From Clostridiaceae bacterium (lineage in GTDB: Bacteria; Bacillota; Clostridia; Saccharofermentanales; Saccharofermentanaceae), in assembly GCA_012838315.1 (NCBI GenBank), contig DUPM01000088.1:84234-148233 (forward strand): a stretch of DNA of 64,000 bases, given 5' to 3'. A program made the position numbers and the translations under genes. Positions 19,329 to 28,958 of the stretch are shown here, in pieces (position 1 is the first letter of the stretch; each line of letters begins with the position of its first letter). The notes beneath the pieces are model-generated. The model had not been told where the DNA came from. It saw nothing but the letters and a program-made list of their open reading frames with translations, and searched no databases.

Positions 19329-21560
19329 TCACTGACGATCTTCCGGCGGCTCTGCCGGAACAAAAACCTTGTATTCTCTCTCTCTTTCCTTCGCCTTGGC
19401 GGCGTCCTCAGAAATTCGAATCAGCTCGATTTGGCTGTCTATTTTTTTCTTGCCGCGCAAATCAAGTTTGTGATAAGTGCCGTCGGCACAGAGCCAATGT
19501 GAGCGCATTGTATCTTTCAGCTCGATATCAAGCACCTCCATAACGCGCGCACGACATGCTTCATCCTCAACCGGGAACATCAGCTCGACTCGGCGGTCCA
19601 GATTTCTGGGCATCCAGTCTGCTGAAGACAGATAGATGTCCTCTGCGCCTTCATTGAAAAAATAAAATATACGAGAATGCTCCAAAAAACGACCCGTAAT
19701 GGAGCATACTTTGATATTTTCAGACAGTCCCGGGACACCTGGGCGCAAGCAGCAAATTCCGCGGACTATTAATTCGATTCGAACACCTGCCGATGAAGCA
19801 TCGTAAAGCGCATCAATAATTTTGCCGTCTACTAAAGCGTTCATCTTCGCAATAATATGCGCTTTTTTGCCTTCTTTAGCGTTCTTAATTTCCTTATGGA
19901 TTTTTTGAATGAAAAAATCCTTCAACCACAGTGGTGCCGGGATGAACCTTCGCCACTCCGGAGGTTGCGAAAATCCCGACAGCATGTTAAAAAACTCGGA
20001 TGCATCAACTCCGAAGGGCTCAGATGCGGTGAATACACCGATATCTGTGTATATTTTTGCCGTGATGTTATTGTAATTTCCGGTGCCCAAGTGCAAATAT
20101 CGACGAATGCCGGCCTCCTCTTGACGAACGACCAATGTGATTTTGCTATGTGTCTTGAGACCCACTAATCCATATATAACATGACAGCCGGCGTTCTCAA
20201 GTTTTTTCGCCCAGTTTATGTTGTTCTCTTCGTCAAAGCGTGCCTTTAATTCGACCAAAGCCATAACTTGCTTGCCGTTTTGCGCTGCCATGGCCAAGCT
20301 CTCAATAATCGGAGACGCCTTGCTGACACGATACAGCGTCTGCTTGATGGCCAATACTTTGGGATCTCTGGCGGCCTGATCCAAGAAAGCTGCAACAGGA
20401 TCAAAAGACTCATACGGCAGATGGACCAACCGGTCCTTCGCGCGGATTTGGTCAAACATGTTATCTGTTCCATCAAACATAGACGGCTTTTGAGGCATAT
20501 GCGGCGTATCGCATAGCGCAGGATAGTTTTTTGCGATTCCCGAGTAGAGCCGCATCAAAAACGTTAGGTCAATCGGACCGGTAACACAAAAAATATCTTT
20601 GCGATTGATCTCAAGTGCATCTGTAATGTATTTGAGCAAATGAATATCCATATCTTCATTGACTTCCAGCCGGATAATTTCACCATATCTTCGCATGCGA
20701 ACTTGCTCTTCAATCTCTTTGAGTAAGTCCTCCGCCTCGTCTTCATCAATGTCTAAATCCGCATTGCGCATGACCCGGAAAAAGCCGGTCGAAATAATAT
20801 CCACACCGGTAAAAAGCAGATGAATATTCGCTCTGATGATTTGCTCAATAGGAACAAATGCGAGGCCGCTTGATGTTCTGCACTCGAAAAGTCTCGGTAC
20901 CACCGTCGGCACCTGAAGCGTCGCAAACAAAAGATCGTCGCCGTCCTCTTCTGAGATTAAACCCTCCGTTGAGGAATTTTCGCCATCCGATCGACGTCCG
21001 GCTAATACGCATATATTCAATTGTCTACTGTATATGAGCGGAAATGGGCGAGAAGCATCGACAGCCATCGGGGTCAGAATCGGATAGAGTGTCGTCATGA
21101 AATATCGATCCGCTGAAGCCCTCGATTTTTTGTCCAATTGGTGGTAATCGAGAATATCGATCCCGTGAGCGTGTAGCGATGGGACAAGCGACCGGGTGTA
21201 TGTCGAATACATCAACGCCATACTGCTCCGCGTTTTGGCATCAATCCTCTCAAGTTGTTCATCAACGGTTAATCCGGATATATCGCGTTCGTTATACTGA
21301 ATGCTCTGCATATCCCTCAAAGACGCAACTCGAACGATGTAAAACTCATCTAAATTCGAAGCGGTGATTGATAAGAACTTGACACGCTCAAGCAAAGGAT
21401 GTTTTGTGTCCCTCGACTCAAACAAGATTCTGTCATTAAATTCAAGCCAACTGAGTTCGCGATTAAAAAACCGCTCTGAATTGCTCTCAATGCCAACGTT
21501 ATCCGTTTGCTTTTTTCCACCGTTTTTCTGTGTTTTTTTCTTCTCATTCTTGGAATTCAT
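19329..21560 (-). CDS. ppk: Polyphosphate kinase 1
   Basis: PPK1 reversibly makes inorganic polyphosphate from ATP. The 743-residue protein has the N-terminal helical domain (FFNRELSWLEFNDRIL), the head domain (FPLIYSRQLNICVL), and two phospholipase-D-like catalytic domains. RYLHLGTGNYN holds the histidine that becomes phosphorylated, and LEHSRIFYFF holds the second essential histidine. A lysine- and threonine-rich leader (NEKKKTQKNGGKK) precedes the first domain. Its start overlaps the stop of ppx by four bases, so the synthesising and degrading enzymes are coupled and driven by the promoter at 23131-23159. Confidence 0.95.
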   Translation of the reverse strand: MNSKNEKKKTQKNGGKKQTDNVGIESNSERFFNRELSWLEFNDRILFESRDTKHPLLERVKFLSITASNLDEFYIVRVASLRDMQSIQYNERDISGLTVDEQLERIDAKTRSSMALMYSTYTRSLVPSLHAHGIDILDYHQLDKKSRASADRYFMTTLYPILTPMAVDASRPFPLIYSRQLNICVLAGRRSDGENSSTEGLISEEDGDDLLFATLQVPTVVPRLFECRTSSGLAFVPIEQIIRANIHLLFTGVDIISTGFFRVMRNADLDIDEDEAEDLLKEIEEQVRMRRYGEIIRLEVNEDMDIHLLKYITDALEINRKDIFCVTGPIDLTFLMRLYSGIAKNYPALCDTPHMPQKPSMFDGTDNMFDQIRAKDRLVHLPYESFDPVAAFLDQAARDPKVLAIKQTLYRVSKASPIIESLAMAAQNGKQVMALVELKARFDEENNINWAKKLENAGCHVIYGLVGLKTHSKITLVVRQEEAGIRRYLHLGTGNYNNITAKIYTDIGVFTASEPFGVDASEFFNMLSGFSQPPEWRRFIPAPLWLKDFFIQKIHKEIKNAKEGKKAHIIAKMNALVDGKIIDALYDASSAGVRIELIVRGICCLRPGVPGLSENIKVCSITGRFLEHSRIFYFFNEGAEDIYLSSADWMPRNLDRRVELMFPVEDEACRARVMEVLDIELKDTMRSHWLCADGTYHKLDLRGKKKIDSQIELIRISEDAAKAKEREREYKVFVPAEPPEDRQ

Positions 21561-23110
21561 TTCGTTGGCCTCCTCAGGCGAAGACTCGGCGCTACGCCAA
21601 ACACTTGGCTATAAAGCTCACGTTTTTGGTCAAATGCCCATTCCTCAAACGTCAAATCATAAGCGCTGTCACAGCAAATGGTAAGCGAGTCAGTTGTTGC
21701 CGTGATCGAAGTACTTCGAATCTTTTGTCGATGCGATGCATCCATGGCGTCCGCAATACGAAGAATGGCAGTAAGCTTCGAAACAAGCATCTTTGTATCT
21801 GAAGGCAAATACGTATAGAAGCGATCCGAAAACATGATCGGCTTCGCATAAAAACGCGCGCAACAGGCGACGACCTCTCTCTCATTTTCATTAAGACCGA
21901 TTAGCTCTGTCGTGTTAATAATATGATATGACCTAGATCCGTGCTTGCTGACGTGTATATACTTACCCACTTCATGAAGAATGACGGCAATCCGCAACAG
22001 CAAACGCTCTTGAGAACCCATGCCGTGGTACTTCACACACGCATCGAAAATCGCCAGTGCATGCTTCTCGACATTTTCGGTATGCTTTTTATCACTTCGA
22101 TATCTCTTGGCGATATGACGCGCCGCTGCAATCAAATCCAACTCCGGATCCTGCTTCAACTGAAAACCCCAAGAATCGTAGGCTAAATGGTACGCCACCC
22201 CATCACTTAAAGATGCAGCCGGTAAATGCACCCCATCAAGGCCGGTGTAGTCGAGCATTTTTTTTATGAGAATTGCCGTCGGCAATAATAACGATGCATT
22301 TAAAGACGGGACATTATGAGTCAATGCAAGATCCGTAGATTTTGTGCGAAGCAGAAGGTCATACACGTCCAAAAATTGCTTTTTGGTCAGGAAACAATAC
22401 GCACGACTCGATAGACCGGCTAATGTTTTAATGAATCCGATATCGCCGCCAAAAGCAATAAACTCCTTATAGCTTATTCCCTTGGGCTCAACCGAGTGAT
22501 AATCATCTAAATCCTGAGAAATAAATTCTTCAAGAACCTCTGTATAGTGGGTCGTTTTTCTCTCTAAATCGGACAACAACTCACTTACGCGAAGCGATCC
22601 TAAAAGCATATTCTGACTGAAAATAAACTCGGACTTATCATAAACAGTTGCTTGAATACTGCCGGCGCCGATATCAAGCATCATCGTACCGTTCCGGATG
22701 ATATCGACAAAATCCGGCTGATTCTCTTTCACCGCTAAATTGTGATAATAACGTTCTTGGGCATTGTCAATAACCACAACCTTGAAATCTGTACGCAACC
22801 GAATCTGTTCGACTAGAAAATCTTTATTTCTGGCCTCTCGAAAAGAACTGGTCGCAATACAAACAGCCTTTGCAAGAGCGTATTCTTTCATCTTCAAACG
22901 GTATCCCTCGAGAATCTCACAAAACTCCGCAATCTGCTCCGCCGTCACATATCCGTCACGGTAAGTCTTGGCACCAAAGGAAAAATAGGTTCGAACAGAT
23001 TCAACTTCCTTGGGCTTTCGATTTGGAAAAGTCTCAAAAATCTTGAGTCTTAAAGCAAGCGACCCAAAATCAATAATGGCAATAAACGGGTCCTTGGACA
23101 TTTCTTTCAC
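21557..23110 (-). CDS. ppx: Ppx/GppA-family exopolyphosphatase with HD-type C-terminal domain
   Basis: This 517-residue protein has the actin-like fold of Ppx/GppA: AIIDFGSLALRLKIFE, CIATSSFREARN and MMLDIGAGSIQATVYD (phosphate loop). A C-terminal HD-like helical domain (RIAVILHEVGKYIHVSKH) follows from about residue 325. The usual GGGSTE loop reads GAGSIQ, with Gln for Glu, a variant I associate with clostridial Ppk-linked members; activity is therefore likely but not certain. It would degrade polyphosphate, or hydrolyse pppGpp in related enzymes. It is the first gene of a ppx-ppk operon. Confidence 0.88.
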   Translation of the reverse strand: MKEMSKDPFIAIIDFGSLALRLKIFETFPNRKPKEVESVRTYFSFGAKTYRDGYVTAEQIAEFCEILEGYRLKMKEYALAKAVCIATSSFREARNKDFLVEQIRLRTDFKVVVIDNAQERYYHNLAVKENQPDFVDIIRNGTMMLDIGAGSIQATVYDKSEFIFSQNMLLGSLRVSELLSDLERKTTHYTEVLEEFISQDLDDYHSVEPKGISYKEFIAFGGDIGFIKTLAGLSSRAYCFLTKKQFLDVYDLLLRTKSTDLALTHNVPSLNASLLLPTAILIKKMLDYTGLDGVHLPAASLSDGVAYHLAYDSWGFQLKQDPELDLIAAARHIAKRYRSDKKHTENVEKHALAIFDACVKYHGMGSQERLLLRIAVILHEVGKYIHVSKHGSRSYHIINTTELIGLNENEREVVACCARFYAKPIMFSDRFYTYLPSDTKMLVSKLTAILRIADAMDASHRQKIRSTSITATTDSLTICCDSAYDLTFEEWAFDQKRELYSQVFGVAPSLRLRRPTK

Positions 23111-23130
23111 CTCGCTGATGGGCTACAAAT

Positions 23131-23159
23131 ATTATACAACGTCAAATGATATTAACCAA
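23131..23159 (-). promoter_or_regulatory. Promoter of the ppx-ppk operon
   Basis: On the minus strand TTGGTT (23154-23159), a 17-base spacer and TATAAT (23131-23136) lie about 20 bases upstream of the ppx start region. It diverges from the ferritin-like gene promoter, about 70 bases away. Confidence 0.65.
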
Positions 23160-23227
23160 CATGACACGACAACATACATCCTCCCCCTTTCCTAATGATT
23201 TGATTAGTCATAATAATTAACATTCTG

Positions 23228-23256
23228 TTGACATAAAACTAAGGCCAACATATTAT
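23228..23256 (+). promoter_or_regulatory. Promoter of the ferritin-like gene
   Basis: A consensus TTGACA (23228-23233), a 17-base spacer and TATTAT (23251-23256), overlapping a TATAAT at 23254-23259, give a strong predicted promoter. The AT-rich TTATAATTAA at its -10 box is faintly like a Fur/PerR half-site, but I would not call an operator. Confidence 0.72.
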
Positions 23257-23303
23257 AATTAATTTACATATTGTTTGAGGATCAATTTTGAAAGGAGATT
23301 CAT

Positions 23304-23816
23304 ATGGGACAAAAAGCAATTGACATTGCCAATCTTGATGTTGCCGAGCTCATTCAGATGTTGAATGAGGCCCTCGCCGAAGAGTGGCTCGCGTACTATC
23401 AATACTGGGTAGGGGCACGGATTCTGGAAGGCCCGATGCGAAGCGAGGTCGAACCCGAACTTCTCCTCCATGCCACAGAGGAGCTTGGACATGCCGAACT
23501 TGTAGCAGATCGCATTATCCAATTGGGTGGCACCCCCATTCTGAATCCGGCACTGTGGACCAAGTATGCCAAGTGTGATTATGCTGAACCCTCGGACCCT
23601 TACATCGAAGAAATATTGAAGCAAAACCTAGAAGGCGAGCGTTGCGCTATACAGCGATATCAAGACATTGCTGAATACACACACGGCAAGGACATGTCAA
23701 CACACCAAATGGCCATCGGAATTCTCAACGACGAACTTGAACACGAGCACGATATTGAAGATTTTTTGGCTGATATCAATCGACTCAAAGAAGATATCCG
23801 AAAAATACGCATGTAA
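23304..23816 (+). CDS. Ferritin-like (Dps-like/bacterioferritin-like) di-iron protein
   Basis: The 170-residue four-helix protein has the ferritin ligand pattern in each helix pair: Glu26/Glu27 in ALAEEWLAYY, Glu59/Glu60 and His63 in TEELGHAE, Glu110/Glu112 in NLEGERC, and Glu144 to His149 in DELEHEHD. It should bind iron and protect against peroxide; it resembles the Dps-like (DPSL) group more than classical ferritin. GAAAGGAG precedes the ATG. A strong promoter and a clean terminator show that it is a single-gene unit. Confidence 0.88.
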   Translation: MGQKAIDIANLDVAELIQMLNEALAEEWLAYYQYWVGARILEGPMRSEVEPELLLHATEELGHAELVADRIIQLGGTPILNPALWTKYAKCDYAEPSDPYIEEILKQNLEGERCAIQRYQDIAEYTHGKDMSTHQMAIGILNDELEHEHDIEDFLADINRLKEDIRKIRM

Positions 23817-23835
23817 AATCTTCATTAAACCACCA

Positions 23836-23862
23836 GACCTCCTGCAAGGGAGGTCATTTTTT
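23836..23862 (+). terminator. Intrinsic terminator after the ferritin-like gene
   Basis: GACCTCC (23836-23842) and GGAGGTC (23849-23855) form a seven-pair stem with a six-base loop, followed by ATTTTTTG. A TATAAT at 23865-23870 immediately after it may serve the thioesterase gene. Confidence 0.85.
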
Positions 23863-23896
23863 GTTATAATTCAAAAAAACAAAGGTGGAAACAATC

Positions 23897-24421
23897 ATGC
23901 AAATCGATAACAATGACGCCCTTTCTGAGAACCACCTAGACGCACTTATGAAAACGCAACATTTTTTTGAGTGCGAACTCAATAAGATGGTCGATGATAT
24001 CGCAACTGAAGAGGCCTGTCGCATTTCAAAAGTCAAAAGTCGTAACGACTCCAGAACAGAGCATGTTCAAATTGTGATGTATAGACACACTAACGGATCC
24101 GGTCGCCTTTTTGGCGGTGCGTTGCTTCAGATGGTTGACGTAGTCGGCGCCATATGCGCGAGAAGACATGCAGGAACGGAAGTCACGACGGTCGCTATTG
24201 ATCATCTGGAGTTCAAAGCGCCTGCGCAGATCAATTCGACATTGGTCTTAATTTCCGAAGTCGAATCGGTCGGTCGGACATCCATGAAAGTCAAAATTTC
24301 GACTTTTGTTGAACAACTGAATGGATCTAGAGAAGAAATCAACACCGCGCACGTCACATTTGTCGCCCTAGATCGCCAGAATCGTCCAACTCCCGTTCCA
24401 AGATTGCTTGAAGCACAATAA
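23897..24421 (+). CDS. Hotdog-fold acyl-CoA thioesterase (YciA/ACOT type)
   Basis: The 174-residue protein has the ACOT/YciA pattern: a TNGSGRLFGGALLQMVDVVG helix start with the catalytic-site Asp, then VAIDHLEFKAPAQI and a central beta-sheet strand VGRTSMKVKISTFVE. It hydrolyses acyl-CoA in the cytoplasm. I start at the ATG at 23897, eight bases after AAAGGTGG; a GTG twelve bases earlier is in frame but lies inside the ribosome-binding site. The gene is the last host gene before the island. Confidence 0.88.
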   Translation: MQIDNNDALSENHLDALMKTQHFFECELNKMVDDIATEEACRISKVKSRNDSRTEHVQIVMYRHTNGSGRLFGGALLQMVDVVGAICARRHAGTEVTTVAIDHLEFKAPAQINSTLVLISEVESVGRTSMKVKISTFVEQLNGSREEINTAHVTFVALDRQNRPTPVPRLLEAQ

Positions 24422-24529
24422 TATCCTTTACTAAATTTTCGCAAGAAAAAAGTGGACTTCCTTTAGTTGGACAGCGATAAAGAAGTTTTCACAAATATCG
24501 TATAAAACTTAATACAGCGGGTTATGCAG

Positions 24530-24564
24530 ACAGGCACACGGAATCGACCGTGTGCCTGTTTATT
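24530..24564 (+). terminator. Strong hairpin at the left edge of the island
   Basis: CAGGCACACGG (24531-24541) and CCGTGTGCCTG (24548-24558) form an eleven-pair stem with an AATCGA loop, then TTTATTG. In the plus direction it can end thioesterase transcription; in the minus direction it follows the last island gene but has no T run. Whether it belongs to host or island depends on the true boundary. Confidence 0.7.
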
Positions 24565-24608
24565 GAATAATAATAAAAAATAAGAATACTATTTCTCAAT
24601 TGAGCAAG

Positions 24609-25673
24609 TTATAAATGCTTTTCAAACAGCAGATATTCCCTTTGGTAAAGGATTTTATTGTCAATATATTTTTCGGACACCTTGCCCTTTTTAATAAGAG
24701 CACCTATTGATGAAGATCTTTTTCTGCGAAGCTCTTCAAACATAGCTTGTGACAAAGCAGATCCAAGTCCCAGATGCTTTTCGTCAACGCCAATATACAG
24801 AAGAATGTAATTATCACATCTTCTTCTGTTTTTAAGCATAAATAAAATCTCAGGAAGTCCTATATTTCCGCAAAGTCTATTTCCGTAATCGGGAACGCTA
24901 ATAAAAAATCCTGCCAGCTTATTATTTTTATATCCAAGTTTGACCATAGAAAAATCAAGAACTGTTTTGAGGTCCTTATACATCTCTCTAAATTCTTTTT
25001 CGGTAATATGTGAGAAAACAGGGAAATCACTGTATAGCTTAACAAGCAGAGTGTAAACCTCACCGATAACCTTGTCCCAGTCTTTTTTTGACGGAGAAAC
25101 AATGCTGTAACCTCTTTTGGTAAAAAAGTTATATCTTTTTATATAGTTTTCGTCATCTTCCTCGTTCTTTGAAAGCTTTTTATAGATGTTTGATACATAC
25201 ACCTGGGAAATTTTATAGCCGTTTTCCTTCCATAGCTTCGGGTAATAGTCCTTGCCATAGGGTTCGGAAAAGAATCGCTTTTCATCAAATTTGTTAGATT
25301 TCATTCTGTATCCAATCCAAAAGCTTGCGTCAACAGGACCTGTAAGCTTTCTTATTCCGTTTTCTCTTGCAAAGTTTTCGGCTGCTTCCATAATAGTTTT
25401 TACTGCTTCAATATTATCCTCGCTGTCAAAAAAGCCGAGATAAGCTTCATCTTTATCGGTATATATTGTTACAGCACATCTTGCAACAACCTTGCTGTCA
25501 CAGTAACATAGAAAAGCTGTAAATGTGAAATAATTGCTCAACGTATGTGTACCTTTGAGCAATGCAATTTCATCGGAACGCTTCTGCATAAGCTCTTTTT
25601 TTATATGTATGCGTGAGGGAAAATCTAAAAAATCTTCATAATCATTTTCGGTCACTTTTTTTACAAGATACAT
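24609..25673 (-). CDS. Tandem GNAT-like N-acyltransferase of unknown substrate
   Basis: The 354-residue protein is the last gene of the island operon, one base after the second dikinase, with AAAGGAG before its ATG. The middle contains a sequence like IRKLTGPVDASFWIGYRM...EPYGKDYYPKLWKENGYK (residues about 108-155), typical of large GNAT-fold proteins that have two acyltransferase-like halves. The C-terminal half shows YILLYIGVDEKHLGLGSALSQ, where GLGSAL is an acyl-CoA pyrophosphate-binding loop (R/QxxGxG/A). No membrane helix is apparent. Acyl transfer to an amine or alcohol is likely; in this setting a lipid headgroup or chain is a guess. Confidence 0.72.
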   Translation of the reverse strand: MYLVKKVTENDYEDFLDFPSRIHIKKELMQKRSDEIALLKGTHTLSNYFTFTAFLCYCDSKVVARCAVTIYTDKDEAYLGFFDSEDNIEAVKTIMEAAENFARENGIRKLTGPVDASFWIGYRMKSNKFDEKRFFSEPYGKDYYPKLWKENGYKISQVYVSNIYKKLSKNEEDDENYIKRYNFFTKRGYSIVSPSKKDWDKVIGEVYTLLVKLYSDFPVFSHITEKEFREMYKDLKTVLDFSMVKLGYKNNKLAGFFISVPDYGNRLCGNIGLPEILFMLKNRRRCDNYILLYIGVDEKHLGLGSALSQAMFEELRRKRSSSIGALIKKGKVSEKYIDNKILYQREYLLFEKHL

Positions 25674-25674
25674 T

Positions 25675-28062
25675 CTATTTCTCCTTTCCGCATATTTTTA
25701 TTATTCCGCTATTGCCGTCAAGCTCTATTATATCGCCGTCTTTTATCAGTTCAGAAGCGTTTTTTACTCCGACAACAGCAGGGATTTTCAGCTCCCTTGA
25801 AATAATAGCAGTGTGCGATAAAAGAGAACCTTTTTCGCTGATAATTCCCTTTGAATTTGACAAAAGAAACACCCAGCCCGGGTCTGTCATTTTTGCAACA
25901 ATTATTTTACCCTTGGTATCAGGAGGATTGCAGGCATCTTTAACAACAACTGCTGTTCCTTTTGTTATTCCTGCAGAAGATGGTGTTCCGTAAAGCGTTT
26001 TTTCATCTGAATCAACGCCTGAAACAGTGTCTGTGCGGATGATGTTTTTATCGAATTCCTTGCCCGCAAAGATTATTCTTGAAAATGCGGGAAGCTCATA
26101 AAATCCTTTGTAGTCACGTTTTCTTTTCTCTATTATGTCAGCAAAGGTATCAGGATTTCCGTTAAAAATCTCATCTTTTGTAAGATAGAAAACATCTCTT
26201 TTATCACATATTTTCCCATCTGAACAAAAGATTTCTCCTGCTCTCAAGAACATTGAACGCACCATTCCGTAAATTCTTGTTCTGTTAAGGCGCGAAATTT
26301 CTCTGTTCATTATTCCCACAGAAGCCTTTTCAGCAAAATACATAATTCGTTTTTTTCTCTTTTTTATATCAGCTGTTATGCTTTCTGTTGATTTCTCAGT
26401 TTCATCAAGCAGAGATTTTTTTGTTCTTTCGAATATATCTTTATCAGAAGAAAGTTCGCTGATTTTTTTCATAAGCAGCAACGGACTTTCCCTGAACGTA
26501 ACAGTTTCCATTTTCAATTCCTCAGGCGAACGGTCACCGTAAAGTAAAATATATTCATAGAACTTTTCTTTGAATTCAGGGTAAGCGTCAAGCTTTTCTT
26601 CAAGTTCTTTTTCCTTCTGTGAGCCGTTCAGTTCATCAAGCATTTTTCTATCATAGTCAGCAAGCTTTATCATTGCCCTTATTGGCTTCATACTTTCTAT
26701 ATTTGAAATACCGCTTATAAATTCGTTAACTGTTTTTTCATAGTCTGTTACACCTGATTTTTTGATTTCAGCTTTAAGCAGTCCCGTGAAAACAAATGCG
26801 TAAAGATCATTGAGAAGCGTTATATCCCATACGGAAAGAACCTTTTCTGATATCTCATCATAGAGTGATTTTACATCTTTGAGAGTGATATCTGCGGTGA
26901 AATTCTCCCTGAAATATTTTTCTGTTGCAGGAAATGAAGCGTTGAGCTTTTCCATATTTTTTCTTACAGAAAAGGCTTCGGAGATAACATTTACATATGT
27001 AGAAAGTCTTTTAAAAAATGAAAGCTTTACTTCATCGCTGTCAACAGATTTTTCCGTAACACCCATCATATCCTGCCACACGGGAATTATCTTTTTTGAC
27101 ATTGGAAGAAATGACAATACAGTATACCAATTACTGATTTTATAGTATACTCTGCCGTTTGCCGAGCCTGTCATATTATAATAAGTTTCGTTATATCTGT
27201 TTACAATTTTTTCATCACGAAGAACTCTGTTGGCAAGCCCCTTGAAGACACCGCTGTACGCTTCTTTCACAAAAGAAATTGTTAACGGCAGCGATATTCC
27301 GGGATAGCTTTCCACTATGTTGCTGTTATCAAGAATAAGTGGAGTTTTATTATTTATTGTCGTTATTGGTCTGACCTGAAGGATAAAAACTTCATCGTTC
27401 TTTACAGCAAATTCAATATCAATAAGCTTTCCAAAGATTTCTTCTGTTTTTTCGCATAACGAAATAAGCTCTTCTATCAAATTCTCTGTCATAGACGGAG
27501 ATTTTTCACAGCTTTTTTCGGTATAATATTTTTTATCTGTTCTGTTGTAATAACAGGTTGTAACGTCTGTTTTTTCTTCAACAACATTGTCCCCTGTTCC
27601 GCTTCCCATAACAATAACGCTTTCGTTTAAAACGCCCTGCGGATTGGAAGAAAATATAACGCCTGAATAATCAGAGTCAATCATTTCCTGAACAATTACA
27701 GACATTTTTATGGTGTCAGGATTTATATTGTTTTCCTTACAGTAAGAAATAACATTTTCCTTTTCGGCAGACAAAAAGCAATCCTTTATTTTATCGTATA
27801 CATTTTCTTTTTTTACAAAAAGAAAGCTGTCAAACTGCCCTGCGAAAGAGTTATCAGAGGAATCCTCACAAAGTGCAGATGAACGCACCGAAAACTCCCT
27901 TCCGTCATTCAAGAATGAAAGGAGCTTTTCTTTTTCGGGGATTTCATTTATACAAAAAAGCGTCGGAACATTAAATCCGTTCTCTTTCATAATAAAAAGA
28001 CGTTCTGTTTTTTTTCCGATTGTGTATTCCTTGAAATTATCTGTTGTAATAAATGTATTCAT
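25675..28062 (-). CDS. PEP-synthase/rifampin-phosphotransferase-type dikinase (first copy in list, sixth in operon)
   Basis: The 795-residue protein has an ATP-grasp-like PPDK N-terminal domain (FSVRSSALCEDSSDNSFAGQ at about 75-95, VQEMIDSDYSGVIFSSNP, and EVFILQVRPI), a long helical middle, and a C-terminal swivelling domain with the phospho-carrier His750 in SLLSHTAIISREL. The TIM-barrel that binds pyruvate in true PEP synthase is absent. This three-part build is that of rifampin phosphotransferase, whose acceptor is the antibiotic; here the acceptor is unknown. Family chemistry converts ATP to AMP and Pi while phosphorylating an alcohol. The ATGA overlap with the UbiA gene stop implies coupled translation. 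Confidence 0.85.
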   Translation of the reverse strand: MNTFITTDNFKEYTIGKKTERLFIMKENGFNVPTLFCINEIPEKEKLLSFLNDGREFSVRSSALCEDSSDNSFAGQFDSFLFVKKENVYDKIKDCFLSAEKENVISYCKENNINPDTIKMSVIVQEMIDSDYSGVIFSSNPQGVLNESVIVMGSGTGDNVVEEKTDVTTCYYNRTDKKYYTEKSCEKSPSMTENLIEELISLCEKTEEIFGKLIDIEFAVKNDEVFILQVRPITTINNKTPLILDNSNIVESYPGISLPLTISFVKEAYSGVFKGLANRVLRDEKIVNRYNETYYNMTGSANGRVYYKISNWYTVLSFLPMSKKIIPVWQDMMGVTEKSVDSDEVKLSFFKRLSTYVNVISEAFSVRKNMEKLNASFPATEKYFRENFTADITLKDVKSLYDEISEKVLSVWDITLLNDLYAFVFTGLLKAEIKKSGVTDYEKTVNEFISGISNIESMKPIRAMIKLADYDRKMLDELNGSQKEKELEEKLDAYPEFKEKFYEYILLYGDRSPEELKMETVTFRESPLLLMKKISELSSDKDIFERTKKSLLDETEKSTESITADIKKRKKRIMYFAEKASVGIMNREISRLNRTRIYGMVRSMFLRAGEIFCSDGKICDKRDVFYLTKDEIFNGNPDTFADIIEKRKRDYKGFYELPAFSRIIFAGKEFDKNIIRTDTVSGVDSDEKTLYGTPSSAGITKGTAVVVKDACNPPDTKGKIIVAKMTDPGWVFLLSNSKGIISEKGSLLSHTAIISRELKIPAVVGVKNASELIKDGDIIELDGNSGIIKICGKEK

Positions 28063-28958
28063 ATCTTTCCAAATATCATATAGGCGGGAATTATCAGAAG
28101 CATTGTAGCCTCTGTAATGTATGTATAAATTTCAACTCTTGTTACAAGCCTGAATCTTTCGGGATTCTTTATAAACATAATAAACTCTGCGGTCATTATT
28201 GTAACATTGATTATGAGGATAAAGAAACCGATTATATTAAGATTTATAACAAGGAGAAGATTTGTAACTATATCCACAAGCGTGAGGATAAGGATAAACA
28301 GCGTAGATTTTTTATGTCCAAAAAGCTTTGAATATGTTGTGTATTCCGTTTCATCCTTCGGCGCACGGATTTTTCTTGCAATCTCCCATATAAGCGCAGG
28401 AAAATAAAGCGTCATAAGAACAAGAAAGGATGTTAATGTAAATGGCTGAAGCTCGTACTTTATGCAGCAGAATGAAATGATATACAAATTCAGTACCATC
28501 TGCACAGGGTTGTGCGTAACCAGTGCAAGCGGCAGACTTTTGCTGATTTTATGCTTCTGGAAAAACCACAATGACATAAGAATTCCATAAGTCATAAGAA
28601 ACAGATAGAATAAAATGTTATTCATAAAAATAACATTCAGAATTGTCATAACGGCAAGGTCTATGGCAACAACAGTGTTCAAGTCTTTTTTATAAACCTT
28701 TCCGCTTGGGAATGCTCTGTCGGGGAAAAGTCGTTTATCTGATTCGTAATCCTTGAAATCATCAGCAATACGCAAGAACATCAGAAAACCGAAAATCGTT
28801 ATTCCGCCAACAATTTCCTGTATGCCTAAAGAAAAATCCGTAACACCATAATTGAGAAGCAAAATAAAATATATCTCGCCAAAGACTATAAAGCCAAGCA
28901 GAAGTCTCGGAATAAGCGGATACATTTCCTTGAAATAAATATTAAGTCGCCTGAGCAT
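28059..28958 (-). CDS. UbiA-superfamily prenyltransferase
   Basis: This 299-residue protein has about eight to nine membrane helices. Its first acidic motif runs IADDFKDYESDK and then LFPDRAFPSG (residues 64-86), matching the NDxxDxxxD...RPxPSG block of UbiA enzymes and resembling digeranylgeranylglyceryl-phosphate (DGGGP) synthases. The second motif, EIARKIRAPKDE (192-203), is weaker than the usual DxxD form. The family joins a prenyl diphosphate to an aromatic, sugar or glyceryl acceptor within the membrane. The start overlaps the PSD stop by 17 bases and the stop overlaps the next dikinase by four. The acceptor here is not known. Confidence 0.82.
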   Translation of the reverse strand: MLRRLNIYFKEMYPLIPRLLLGFIVFGEIYFILLLNYGVTDFSLGIQEIVGGITIFGFLMFLRIADDFKDYESDKRLFPDRAFPSGKVYKKDLNTVVAIDLAVMTILNVIFMNNILFYLFLMTYGILMSLWFFQKHKISKSLPLALVTHNPVQMVLNLYIISFCCIKYELQPFTLTSFLVLMTLYFPALIWEIARKIRAPKDETEYTTYSKLFGHKKSTLFILILTLVDIVTNLLLVINLNIIGFFILIINVTIMTAEFIMFIKNPERFRLVTRVEIYTYITEATMLLIIPAYMIFGKI

